Assembly: GCF_002843305.1 (NCBI RefSeq)
Contig: NZ_PGSG01000025.1
Span: 174,732-238,731 of the forward strand
Length of the DNA: 64,000 nucleotides
Direction of reading: 5' to 3'
Source of the DNA: Streptomyces barkulensis
GTDB taxonomy: Bacteria > Actinomycetota > Actinomycetes > Streptomycetales > Streptomycetaceae
Shown in pieces: positions 33,863 through 43,000 of the stretch. Positions within the stretch are counted from its first letter, which is position 1. Each line of letters begins with the position of its first letter. The notes below the pieces were generated by a model, which saw nothing but the letters and a program-made list of their open reading frames with translations, had not been told where the DNA came from and searched no databases. A program made the position numbers and the translations under genes.

Positions 33863-35712
33863 GGGGCGGGCGCAGGGCGGCGCTTCCGCCGTCCGGCTGG
33901 GCTCCGCCCGAGCGACTGCCCGGCGGGGTGTCGGGTGCGGTGGTGCTGTTTCACGAGGAGAGCACCGGGCGGACCGTCCGGTTCGACTGTTCCGACCTGC
34001 CGGTGTCGGAGCCGGTACGGGACTGGCTGGTCCGGCGGCTGGCCGAGCGCGCGGGTGCCCGCAGCGGAGTGAAGCGCGCGAAGTCCTTTCGCACCGGCTA
34101 CCAGGTCGTTCGGGACTTCGCTCGGTCCCTTGCGGAGTGCGAACCGTCGCCGGCGTACCCGTCGGACATCACGGCCGAGCACATCCGGGCCTTCGCGTCC
34201 CGCTACGAGGATCCGCAGACCCGTCGGACCTGCGTGACCCGCCTGCGGATCGCACTGCGCGGCTGCACGGAGCTCCCGGAACCGGCGCGGCGTGAGCTGT
34301 TCCAGACACGGTTGCCCGTGAAGCAGGCTTCCGTGCAGATCACGGCGTACTCCGAGGCCGAATGGCAGAAGATCATGACCGCGCTGCGGCGGGATGTCCG
34401 GCTGTGCCGGGACCGGATCCGGGGCGGTATGCGGCTCCTGGAACAGTTCCGCGCGGGCGAACTGGAAGTGGGCAGCGCTGAGGCCGAACTCGGCGGTCTG
34501 CTGGACAGCTTCGCGACGAGCGGTGATCTGCCACGCGCTCGTGACGGAGAGGGAACCGCCGAGGTCAAACGGCACGGCGGTGTGGTGTCGGTGATGCGCA
34601 TGCTGTCGTTGTCCCAGCAGGAGGCCGGCGCCTTCGCCCTGCTTCTGGCCGCGCTGACCGCCGAGAACCTCGGCACGGTGGCGAAATGGCCCGCCGTGCA
34701 CCGCCGGACGGACGGTGGGACAGGAGCCTCGTCCGTGGCCCTGGTGGAACAGCGCAAACCTCGCCGTGGCCCTGAACGGGAACACCGGGTGGCCGCCGTC
34801 GAGGACCTCCCCGCGTCCCTCAGCTCCGTCCTTGAGCAGGCATCCGGTGACGAGACGCTGTTCCACTCCCCGTTGCGGCTGTATGCCCTGTTGCTCGAAC
34901 TGACCGCTCCCGCCCGGTGGATCACGGGCAGCACCGGGGCGTTCATCAACCGTCGCGCCAGCGACCGGGGCGGACAGGGCTCCTGCTGGTCGGACGAGAT
35001 CCGGATCGAGCGGTGGGCCAGGTCCCGAGGCTTCCCGCCGGTCACCCGCGACGGCGAGAACGGACTACCGGGAATCGACGTACGCCGCATCCGTCAGACG
35101 GCACTGGAGATCCAGCGCCGCCCGGTGTCGCACAGCCGGAACACTCTGCGGGACCACTACCTCCGGCGCGGCGAGACGGTGCGCGAGCAGAGCCGGAAGG
35201 TGGTGGCCGAGGCGCTGGAGGAGCAGGTGGCGAAGGCCCGCACCGCGGCTGAGGTCGCTGTGCTCTCCCCTCGGCTGCTCTCGCTCGCCACCCAGGATCC
35301 GGACGCGGCGGCCACCGAGGCCGGGCTCGCTCCGGAGGTGCTGAAAAGCATGGCCTCCGGGGAACGGGACACCGGCGTTGTCGCCTGCCGAGACCATCGA
35401 GAGAGCCCTCATGCCCCAGTCGGCGAGGCCTGCCCTGCCTCGTTCCTGAACGGCTGCCTGAGCTGCGCCAACGCCCGTGCCCTGCCGCACCAATTGCCCG
35501 TACAGATCGCGTTGCACGACCGGCTGGCGGCGCTCCGACCGAACCTCGATCCCCAGACCTGGCAGGCCCGGTACGCGCTGCCCCTGGCGAGGCTGCGGAG
35601 CATCCTAGGCCACTACAGCGCCGCCGAGCAGACTGCCGCGCGCGCCGCCGTCACAGCCCGGCACGCGACTCTGATCGACACGCTCCTGAGTGGACGGACC
35701 GACCTGCGATGA
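33859..35712 (+). CDS. Recombinase-like protein 2 of the trio, degenerate catalytic site
   Basis: A 617-residue protein between two clear tyrosine recombinases. The C-terminal half keeps a weak match to the fold: DVRRIRQTALEIQRR in place of H-x-x-R, and VSHSRNTLRDHYLRRG where GH...Y is expected. The first catalytic Arg region is replaced by LLLAALTAENLGTV, without Arg. Near the C-terminus, four cysteines (VVACRDH ... EACPASF ... GCLSCANA) suggest a zinc-binding knuckle. It may act as a structural or targeting partner rather than a catalyst. Both ends overlap neighbours by 4 nt (GTGA, ATGA). Confidence 0.85.
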   Translation: MRGGRRAALPPSGWAPPERLPGGVSGAVVLFHEESTGRTVRFDCSDLPVSEPVRDWLVRRLAERAGARSGVKRAKSFRTGYQVVRDFARSLAECEPSPAYPSDITAEHIRAFASRYEDPQTRRTCVTRLRIALRGCTELPEPARRELFQTRLPVKQASVQITAYSEAEWQKIMTALRRDVRLCRDRIRGGMRLLEQFRAGELEVGSAEAELGGLLDSFATSGDLPRARDGEGTAEVKRHGGVVSVMRMLSLSQQEAGAFALLLAALTAENLGTVAKWPAVHRRTDGGTGASSVALVEQRKPRRGPEREHRVAAVEDLPASLSSVLEQASGDETLFHSPLRLYALLLELTAPARWITGSTGAFINRRASDRGGQGSCWSDEIRIERWARSRGFPPVTRDGENGLPGIDVRRIRQTALEIQRRPVSHSRNTLRDHYLRRGETVREQSRKVVAEALEEQVAKARTAAEVAVLSPRLLSLATQDPDAAATEAGLAPEVLKSMASGERDTGVVACRDHRESPHAPVGEACPASFLNGCLSCANARALPHQLPVQIALHDRLAALRPNLDPQTWQARYALPLARLRSILGHYSAAEQTAARAAVTARHATLIDTLLSGRTDLR

Positions 35713-37832
35713 CCATCCTCGCGCACTCCTCCCCTATCCCTGCGGCCGTATCGGCGCCCTGGCCGGCCGACCATGCGGCCGTTCTTCGCAACCGGCCCGT
35801 CCGGCTCGGCACGGACACCGCCGGCCTTTCCCGCTTCGGCGACGACATCTGGCACATCCGTCCTGCTCATCCCGACCCGCACACCAAGGTCGGCAACATC
35901 AGCTTCCTTCCGTTTCCGGAGCCACTGCGACGCCAGTTCCGTGCAGTACTCCTGGCTGCCCTTGACCATCCCCAGCCGGTCGAGCCCGGCGGCCGACAGT
36001 CAGCGGCCGCGCTGATCGGAATCGGCTCGCTCCCCGTCCTCGCCGCAGACCTCCAGCTGTTCGCCCACTGGATGTCGGAGCGCTCACTCGCCCGTATCGC
36101 CGACGTGACCGAGCAGGACCTCGCCGAGTACCTCAGCCACGTGCTGCGCCTCGCCAAGTCGCCCGCGCGCAAGGCGGACGCCGTGTGCGCGGTACGCACC
36201 CTGTGGCTCTTCCGCGACCTGGTGCCCGAACCCTGCCGCCTGAACACCGAGTACCCCTGGAAGGACCTGACCGCCAATGCCCTTGTCGGTCTGAGGGCCG
36301 CGAAGGGGGAGAACAAGAGACCCCGCATCCAGGACGAAACGATGGAGCCACTCCTGGCCTGGGCTCTGCTGATGGTCGAGCAGATCGGTCCGGACATCTG
36401 CGCCGCGTGGCGCGAGTACACCGAGCTGAGACTGGGCGAGCATCCTTCTCAGGCGGCTTACTCCGGCCCCGTGGGTGATCGCCTGATCGCGTATGTGGAC
36501 CACTGCCGCCGCACGGGAACGCCCCTTCCCGGGCTCCCTGGATCAAGCCCTCACCAGGTCAACTACAACCATGTCCAGCGCCTCGTCGGGTTGCCCTGCG
36601 AGGGAGGTCTGAGCACCGCACAGCAGCGCCTGATCTCAGAACAGCAGCTGCCCGTCGCGTCCGACAGTTTCGTGGGTACGATCACCGGTCGGATCCAGGG
36701 ACGTCCCTGGCGGGACACTCCCCTCGCCGTCCACGAACTTCCCAGGTTGTGTCGGCTCCTGAGCGGCGCCCTGTTCATCGTGGTGTGCTACCTGTCCGGC
36801 ATGAGGCCCGGGGAAGCGCTCTCCCTGCGCCGCGGCTGCCGGAGCACGGACGAGGCGACCGGGCAACTCCTCGTCAACGGTCGACGGGGCAAGGGCTACG
36901 ACCGCTCCCCCGACGCGCCGGAGGCAGCCGAACCCCTGCGCCCCTGGGTCGTGGTCGCCCCCGTACACGACGCCATCGCTCTGCTCGAATCCCTGCACGA
37001 CAAGCCCTACCTGTTTCCCGCCCAGCTCCACAACGGCACCCGTCGCGCCTCGGACGCCCGGGCACGCACCTGCGACTCGATCAACCGCGCCATCACCGAC
37101 TTCGCGAGCTGGGTGAACGAGACCTTTCGCCGCGCCGACGGAACCGATCCGATTCCTGCAGACCCGGCAGGGAATCTCAACTCCAGCCGCTTCAGGCGCA
37201 CCCTGGCCCGCTTCATCGTCCGCCGCCCGCGCGGCCTGATCGCTGCAGCCCTCCAGTACGGTCATGTGGACACCAAGGTGACGCTCAACTACGCGGGCGC
37301 GCCGGACACCGACTGGCTTCAGGACATCGCGGTCGAGAAGCTCGAACTCGTCCTGGAGCAGATCAGCGACGACGCCCAGCGGCTCGCGGCAGGCGAGCAC
37401 GTCAGCGGGCCCTCCGCCGAGGAATACCGCCGTCGGGTCACCGGCTCGGCCGACTTCCCGGGCCGTACGGTCATCAGCCCCCGCAGCGCCGCGCGGCTCT
37501 TGGCCGGCACGGACCCCCAGGTGCACCACGGAGAGGGCATGACCTGCGTCTGGCGCCCCGAAACAGCCGCCTGCCGCGCCGCCCGCCTCGCCCAGGGCCT
37601 GCCCGAGCCGACTGGCCCGGACGAGAGCGAGTGCCGGTCCAGCTGCACCAATCTCGCGTTCACCGACCGGGACATCGCCCACCGCAAGCAGGCCCTCCGC
37701 GACTGGGAAGCGGCAGCGTCCGACCCGCTGGCGCCCCAGCCTTTGCGCGACAGGGCCGCGGCACAGGCCGAACGCATCACCTCGCTCATCCACCATCACG
37801 AGCAGAACCGCACCGAAGGAGCCCCGGCATGA
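35709..37832 (+). CDS. Tyrosine recombinase 3 of the trio
   Basis: A 707-residue integrase-like protein, long for the family. The core-binding domain is about 105-175 (LPVLAADLQLFAHWMSER). The catalytic domain has CYLSGMRPGEALSLRRGC with the first Arg, SSRFRRTLARFIVRRPRG in place of H-x-x-R, and ALQYGHVDTKVTLNYAG with Gly-His and the candidate Tyr. The C-terminal 150 residues hold a Cys/His-rich segment (MTCVWRPETAACR ... ECRSSCTN) resembling a metal site. The start overlaps gene 2 and the stop overlaps the DUF6262 gene by ATGA. It is probably catalytic together with recombinase 1. Confidence 0.88.
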   Translation: MTILAHSSPIPAAVSAPWPADHAAVLRNRPVRLGTDTAGLSRFGDDIWHIRPAHPDPHTKVGNISFLPFPEPLRRQFRAVLLAALDHPQPVEPGGRQSAAALIGIGSLPVLAADLQLFAHWMSERSLARIADVTEQDLAEYLSHVLRLAKSPARKADAVCAVRTLWLFRDLVPEPCRLNTEYPWKDLTANALVGLRAAKGENKRPRIQDETMEPLLAWALLMVEQIGPDICAAWREYTELRLGEHPSQAAYSGPVGDRLIAYVDHCRRTGTPLPGLPGSSPHQVNYNHVQRLVGLPCEGGLSTAQQRLISEQQLPVASDSFVGTITGRIQGRPWRDTPLAVHELPRLCRLLSGALFIVVCYLSGMRPGEALSLRRGCRSTDEATGQLLVNGRRGKGYDRSPDAPEAAEPLRPWVVVAPVHDAIALLESLHDKPYLFPAQLHNGTRRASDARARTCDSINRAITDFASWVNETFRRADGTDPIPADPAGNLNSSRFRRTLARFIVRRPRGLIAAALQYGHVDTKVTLNYAGAPDTDWLQDIAVEKLELVLEQISDDAQRLAAGEHVSGPSAEEYRRRVTGSADFPGRTVISPRSAARLLAGTDPQVHHGEGMTCVWRPETAACRAARLAQGLPEPTGPDESECRSSCTNLAFTDRDIAHRKQALRDWEAAASDPLAPQPLRDRAAAQAERITSLIHHHEQNRTEGAPA

Positions 37833-38263
37833 CCACCCGCCGCCCCCGCGACCTCAGCGCCGAACGCTCCGCGCTCCGAGCCGCGGCCGACCGCCTTCTG
37901 AAAGGCACCCCCCTGCACTCGGAGACCTGTCGTCTCACCGTCACCGAGCTACTTCGTGAGTCCGGCCTGCGCCGAGACGTCGTCTACGGCGACCACAAGG
38001 ACCTTGCCGAGGAGTTCCAGGCCCGCGTACGAGCCCAACAGCGAACGCCTGCGATCTCACAGTCACTGGCTGACGAAAACGCCGAGCTGAAGCAGAAGCT
38101 GTCGGACACAGCAGCCGCCCTGGCGAAGGAACGCCAGATCACTGCGGCTCTACGCCGCCTCGTCGCCGAACTTGACCTGGAACTCAATGCCATGCGGGAA
38201 AATGCTGGTGCGGCCCGCGTCACCGCCCTGCCGCCCCGGCGACGGATGGGCCGTAACGGGTGA
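37829..38263 (+). CDS. DUF6262/TnpC-like coiled-coil accessory protein
   Basis: A 144-residue basic protein. Residues about 35-70 form a winged-helix-like segment (RLTVTELLRESGLRRDVVYGDHKDLAEEF). Residues about 80-125 form a heptad-rich coiled coil (LADENAELKQKLSDTAAALAKER...). This is the layout of the third Tn554 gene product, TnpC, which aids transposition and orientation in that family. The family name DUF6262 is from memory. It is the last gene of the four-gene recombinase operon with a 4-nt overlap. Confidence 0.8.
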   Translation: MTTRRPRDLSAERSALRAAADRLLKGTPLHSETCRLTVTELLRESGLRRDVVYGDHKDLAEEFQARVRAQQRTPAISQSLADENAELKQKLSDTAAALAKERQITAALRRLVAELDLELNAMRENAGAARVTALPPRRRMGRNG

Positions 38264-38352
38264 GCGCCGGCCCCGCTCCCCAGTTCGTCGGAGGGCCCAC
38301 ATGATTCCAGTCCTCCGTCAAGGCCAGGCTTACCGATATGGAGGGCATCGGC

Positions 38353-39072
38353 ATGAGCTACATGTTGAATCTGTGGCGTCAGACGCTCGACGAGGTGGAC
38401 GAGTCGGTCTGGCTGCGAACCGAGCTCAGCGTGCTGATCCTCGCGGAGACAGGGATCACCTCGCTGTCACCGGAGATCGGAAGACTGCATAAGCTGAGGA
38501 CCCTGGATCTGGGCCACAACGCGCTCACCTCGGTGCCTGACGAGCTCGGTGACCTGTCCGGGCTCTGCGACTGCCTCTACCTGCACGACAACCGTTTGAC
38601 ACAGTTGCCGCAGACGCTGGGACGGCTGACACGGCTGCGCTACCTCAACATCGGCGAGAACCAGCTGACCGCGCTGCCTGACGCCATCGGCGGAATGGCA
38701 GAACTCATCGAGCTGCGAGCACAGCACAACCGGCTGCGCACGCTGCCCGCCTCGATCGCTGAACTCGGCAACCTGCGCGAGCTCTGGCTCCGCGGAAACT
38801 CCATCGAGTGCCTGCCGTCATCCGTCGGCGAACTCCGCGAACTGCGGCACCTGGACCTTCGCGAGAACAGGCTCTCCGAGCTGCCCCAGACACTGGCCGG
38901 CCTCCCCCTCCTCCGCCAGATCGACCTTCGGAGCAACCGAATCAGCCGTCTGCCGGACTGGCTGACCCAGATGCCCTCCTTGGAGAAACTGGATCTGCGC
39001 TGGAACGAGATCGATCTCCCTCAGCCGTTCCTGACCGAGCTGGAGAATCGGGGGTGCGTGGTCCTGGTATGA
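38353..39072 (+). CDS. Leucine-rich-repeat protein, cargo of the element
   Basis: A 239-residue protein made almost wholly of about eight 23-residue leucine-rich repeats of the pattern LPxxLGxLxxLRxLxLxxNxL (examples TLDLGHNALTSVPDELGDL, YLNIGENQLTALPDAIGGM). No signal peptide, kinase, NTPase or other domain is present. Bacterial cytoplasmic LRR proteins are binding scaffolds, and the partner is unknown. ATG 38353 is preferred because GGAGGG lies 7 nt upstream; an ATG 15 nt earlier overlaps that site. It is oriented with the recombinase operon, 89 bp after it, and converges with the cargo Nudix gene. Confidence 0.85.
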   Translation: MSYMLNLWRQTLDEVDESVWLRTELSVLILAETGITSLSPEIGRLHKLRTLDLGHNALTSVPDELGDLSGLCDCLYLHDNRLTQLPQTLGRLTRLRYLNIGENQLTALPDAIGGMAELIELRAQHNRLRTLPASIAELGNLRELWLRGNSIECLPSSVGELRELRHLDLRENRLSELPQTLAGLPLLRQIDLRSNRISRLPDWLTQMPSLEKLDLRWNEIDLPQPFLTELENRGCVVLV

Positions 39073-39097
39073 ACACGTTTCGCCTGCCGACCAACGC

Positions 39098-39526
39098 TCA
39101 CGCCAAGTCGCCACGGGACTTCAGGTCATCGAAGAGCGCCTGGTCAACAGGGGGTACGTCCGCCCGGTCCGCATACGAGAACCAAGCCACTTCCTCGATC
39201 TCGCTGCTCGGGGCCAGCTCGCCCCGGTAGTCGCCCGAGTAGCAGGCCATGCGCACCACCACACCCTCCGGTGAGCCGGGTGTCTCCGCCTCGTACGTGC
39301 CCACATGGTTGACGGTCCCCGGGTCGAGCAGGACCGTCAGCTCTTCCTTGATCTCACGCACCAGGGTCTCCAGGTCGCTCTCCACGCCCTCACGCTTGCC
39401 GCCAGGGATGTAGAAGACGTCCTTGCCTCGCGGACGGGCGCACAGGATCCGACCGTCCTCGATCCTCACCCAGGCGACCGTGTCGATCAGCACTGGCAGC
39501 ACCCTCAGTTCTCTCGGTCCGAACAT
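39098..39526 (-). CDS. Intact Nudix hydrolase, cargo of the element
   Basis: A 142-residue Nudix protein. The box reads IPGGKREGVESDLETLVREIKEELTV (G-x5-E-x7-RE-IKEEL), with RE and EE metal ligands present. Strands before it (DTVAWVRIEDGRILCARPRG) and after it (GTYEAETPGSPEGVVVRMACYSGDY) fit a small NTP or nucleotide-derivative pyrophosphohydrolase. It is not a copy of the interrupted host Nudix gene; the two differ throughout. In its own box the six bases matching the insertion core read CTGGCG rather than CGGGCG on the coding strand. The ribosome-binding site is weak, and ATG 39526 is the best start. Confidence 0.88.
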   Translation of the reverse strand: MFGPRELRVLPVLIDTVAWVRIEDGRILCARPRGKDVFYIPGGKREGVESDLETLVREIKEELTVLLDPGTVNHVGTYEAETPGSPEGVVVRMACYSGDYRGELAPSSEIEEVAWFSYADRADVPPVDQALFDDLKSRGDLA

Positions 39527-39598
39527 GGCCGAGAGAGACCCTACCGAGGCGGAGTGAACCGGCGAGCTTGGCCGACACTCCGCCGACAAACCCCGTCC

Positions 39599-39621
39599 CG
39601 ACAACCGACTTGCCTAATGAA
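39599..39621 (-). repeat. Right terminal inverted end of the element
   Basis: Read inwards from 39621 it gives TTCATTAGGCAAG and then TCGGTTGTCG, matching the left end. A further GGTTTGTCGG a few bases inside repeats the inner motif, suggesting two recombinase-binding arms. The stop codon that ends the Nudix 5' fragment (TAG) comes from this sequence. Confidence 0.75.
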
Positions 39622-39627
39622 CGCCCG
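39622..39627. repeat. Right copy of the 6-bp attachment core CGCCCG
   Basis: Identical to 32201-32206 and in the same orientation. It joins the element's right end to the 5' half of the Nudix gene. Confidence 0.85.
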
Positions 39628-39860
39628 GCAGCTCCCAGCAGTCGCGCCCGCGCACCCGCACCATCAGCAGCCGCCCCCGGTGCCACAGGGCCACCAGGGC
39701 GTAGCCCACGCGCGCGTCGTCGAAGACCGCGTCCTCCGGCTCCCGGTGGAAGTCCAGCAGTTCCATCCCCAGCGGACCGCGGGCCAGCGGGGCCTGCCCG
39801 TTCGCCATGGAGTCCGTCGCGGTGCTCGCCTCGGTGCTCGCCTCGGCGTTCGTCGCGGTG

Positions 39861-39908
39861 TTCGGTGCGGAGTTCGGTGCGGAGTTCGGTGCGGTGTTCG
39901 GCGTGGCG
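39861..39908. repeat. 12-bp tandem repeat in the Nudix 5' fragment
   Basis: TTCGGTGCGGAG at 39861 and 39873, TTCGGTGCGGTG at 39885 and a diverged fourth copy at 39897 encode the Asn-Ser-Ala-Pro repeats. Confidence 0.8.
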
Positions 39909-40005
39909 TTCGTCATGGCGGCGAGCGTATGTCCGCGGGCGGCGGCCGCGGTACCGGACAGAGGGCGGGCCGTCGGCGCGGGTGGCGCGGGTGGTGCGGG
40001 TGTCG

Positions 40006-43000
40006 TCAGCCGGCCGGGACCGGGCCGAGCCTGGTCCAGGGATTGTCCGGGTCGCTCGCGTCGGGCGTGTTGCCCTTGGTCCAGTACTTGGCCTTCCAGT
40101 AGTAGCCGCCGTGGGAGACGACGGTGCGGGTGATGCCGCCGGGGTCACCGGCGACGGCGTGCGTACCGGCGGTGTTGCCGCTGTTGAGCGGCTCGGCGAC
40201 GAAGTCGGACGACGGGCCGGTGGTGTCGTCGTGGGTGATCAGCGTGTAGGAGGTGCCGTGCTGCGGGGCGTCGGCGGGGTTGCCGTCGGCGTCCAGCAGC
40301 CGCCACCGCTGGCCGCCGGCGCTGCCGCAGTCGCGGACGGTCAGCGACGCCAGTTTCCTCTGGGCCCCCAGACACTGCTCCTCGCCGCTGCTGTCGTTGG
40401 TGATGCGGAACACCCCGTCGCCGCCGTCCGGTTCGATGTTCCACAGCTGGTGGACGTTGTCCCGCGACGGGTAGAGGTGGGCCCGGTCCCAGCCGGCCGG
40501 GTGGTCCAGGAGGTTGCCGCTGTTGACGTCCTCGATCTTCCACTGTTCGCCGGTCTGCCACAGGGTGAACGGTGCCCAGGCCGGGTTGTAGGTGCGCGAG
40601 GCGTCCCAGGCCTCGGCCCTGCACGCGGTGCCGCCGCCGGAGGCGTCGGGTTCCACGGTGATGGTGCCCTTGCGGTGGTCCTGGACCAGTCCGTACTCCT
40701 CTCCGCCGATGGCGAGTTTGAAGTTGGCGGGCCCGGTGATCGGCAGGTAGTACTTCAGCGCGATGTCGCGTGAGGCGCCCGGGGCGATGTCCTCGCAGTA
40801 GCCGAGTCTGAGCGTCACCCGGTGGAAGTCCCCGTCGAGGCCGCCGGCGCTGGGCCCGGTGTGGCCGGGTTCGACGGCGTCCTCCATCTCCTGCCACGCC
40901 TCGTCCTTCAGCAGGGGCGGGGTGGAGGTGGGGATGTCGAAGGAGAGCTCGGTGCCCTCCGGCAGGGTGGTGTCGGTGTTGTTGGTGATGCGCAGCTTGG
41001 GCTGCTGGGGCCACATCTGCGCGGTGTCGGTGGGGTAGTCGGTCAGTTCGGCGGTCACGTCGACCACCTCGGTGGGCAGTTCGGTCCCGCCGTTGCGGGT
41101 GTTGCCGTAGGGGCCGGCGTCGCGCAGGGCGTTGTCCAGCGCCTTGGTCAGGGTGTAGCCGGGGACGCACTCCCGGTCCTGCGGGCAGTTGTAGTCACCG
41201 GCCAGCTCCCAGACCATCGCGCCGCCCGCACCGGTGTCGGCGATGTAGTCGGCCTTGGCCGCGATGTCCTGCTCGTCCTGGGTGGAGAGGAAGACCTTCT
41301 TGTCCCCGTTCCACAGCCAGGACGCCTTGAGGGTGTCGTCCCAGTGCCGTTCGTAGCCGCCGACCTGGTTGGCCGGGTCGGAGGCGCTCAGTCCGAACTG
41401 CTCCCGGTAGGAGGGCGGAATGCCCCTCTCCAGGTTCTTGGCGTGCCACATCGGGTTCGACCCGGCCGCGACCTCCTTGCCCCGGTCGGTGTCGTGCCAG
41501 AGGTTGTCGATGCCGGTGGCGCCGGCGCCGCAGGCCGTGGTGCTGCCGTTGGGGCCGGTGCCGTCGGGGCACTGGCTCTGGTCGGTCAGCTCCGACGTGC
41601 CCCACAGCCCGTTCTCGCCGCCGGTGACGTTCTTCCAGCCGCGTGTGTAGTACGGGATGCCGAGGTTGATGCGCCCGGACTGCAGCGCGCCGCGCAGGTA
41701 GTGGTAGGACCAGTCGGCGTTGAAGTACCCCATCTTCTGGTACTCGGGGTTCGTCTCCTCGTCGTAGATCCCGGCCGCCGCCAGCTCGGCGTCCTTCCCG
41801 TCGTCGTACAGCGGGGACTGCGGGCCGACGTAGGAGTTCCACGTGCCGTGGAAGTCGTACGTCATGGTGTTGGCGAAGTCCAGGTACTGCAGGGCGCGGA
41901 AGTCCTCCTGGCCGCGCAGCAGGTACCCGGACGCCGACACGGCGGCGGTGAGCTGGTAGTAGCGGTCGTCCTCGGCCGAGGCCCGGTCCAGCTTCTCGCG
42001 CAGCGTCTTCATCAGCGCCGTGTAACCGGCGTTGAGTCCCTTGCGGCGCGGGTTGGCGACGGGCCAGTCGGCCGGGTTGCCGGCGTCCGCCAGGGCGGTG
42101 GGGTACTCGTAGTCGATGTCCACGCCGTCGAAGCCGTAGGTCCTGATGAAGTCCACGGCGGAGTCGGCGAAGGTGTCGATGGCGGGCTGGTTGACGCTGC
42201 CGTCGGCGTTGGTGGCCAGGGTGTAGAAGCCGCCGTCGGCGATCCGGTTGCCGTCCGCGTCGAAGTGCCCGCCGGTCTCGGCCCAGCCGCCGACCGAGAT
42301 CAGCGTCCTCACCCGCGGGTGCTGCTTCTTGTACTTGTTCAGCAGGTTGAAGTTGCCCTTGTACGGCAGGTCGGGATCCATCTCGGCGCCGGGAACGCCC
42401 GGCCAGGTCATACCGGTGGCCGGGTTGGCCGGGTCGGAGGTGTCGCCGACCGAGACCCGGTTGTCCTCGATGTGCGCGAAGGCGTAGTTGACGTGGGTGA
42501 CCTGGCCCCAGGGGATGCTTCCGGGCAGGTACATCGGCTCGCCGTTCCCCCCGGTGCGCCAGCCGGTGAAGTAGCCGACCAGCCGCCGCGGATGCCGCTC
42601 GCCCATCCGCTCCCGGCCCCTGTCGTCGTAGAGCAGGCAGTACGGGGTGTTGACCCCCTCGGTGGGCGTCATGCCGTCGGGACGGCATTTGGGCTGGTCG
42701 GCGGCCTCCGTGGACCACGGTCCCGGTCCCTCGGGTTCGGGGTCCTCCGGCGGCTGGGGCCCGGACATCAGGGCCTGCCGCTGGACCACCAGCGGGGGCG
42801 GCCGCTCCTGGAGCCAGTCCAGCTCCCGCAGGGAGGGCCACATCTCGGTGAGGGACATGGGGCCCTTGACGACGGTGGTCCTGGACAGGTCGGACCGGTC
42901 CACGTTCAGCATCACCGCCTGGTCGCCCGAGACGAGGACGGTCAGGCTTCCCTGCAGGGTGATCGCGCTGTCGACGTGCTGGTCGAAGCCGGTGCCCGCC

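Larger units (their letters stand above)
32207..39621. mobile_element. Tn554-like site-specific element interrupting a Nudix gene
   Basis: A 7,415-bp element flanked by 6-bp repeats CGCCCG. It encodes three successive tyrosine-recombinase-like proteins and a small coiled-coil DUF6262 protein in one overlapping operon, the gene set of the Tn554 (TnpA-TnpB-TnpC) family. A leucine-rich-repeat gene and a Nudix gene follow. Its ends are imperfect inverted repeats (TTC-N2-TAGGC ... TCGGTTGTCG). Removal with one core copy exactly restores the host gene. Tn554 itself also uses a 6-bp core and tyrosine recombinases. The assignment of boundaries is from the sequence, and activity is not known. Confidence 0.88.
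39622..39916 (-). pseudogene. 5' half of the interrupted Nudix hydrolase gene
   Basis: From ATG 39916 the frame encodes a repeat-rich N-terminus (NTAPNSAPNSAPNTATNAEASTEAS), then VGYALVALWHRGRLLMVRVRGRDCWELPG, the strands that lead into a Nudix box. At the element junction the frame changes to VH-stop. The continuation GGKIETGE... lies at 32206 and below. The fused product would have a normal Nudix domain of about 140 residues after the linker. The true start may be one of the later Met codons because no ribosome-binding site precedes 39916. Confidence 0.92.

Noticed and set aside
39098..39526. Cargo Nudix gene as the displaced or duplicated copy of the broken Nudix gene
   Set aside because: The two differ in every strand around the box, so they are not recent copies.
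32207..39621. Integrative conjugative element or prophage as the nature of the insertion
   Set aside because: No replication, transfer, capsid or tRNA attachment site is present. The gene set and the 6-bp core fit a Tn554-like transposon.
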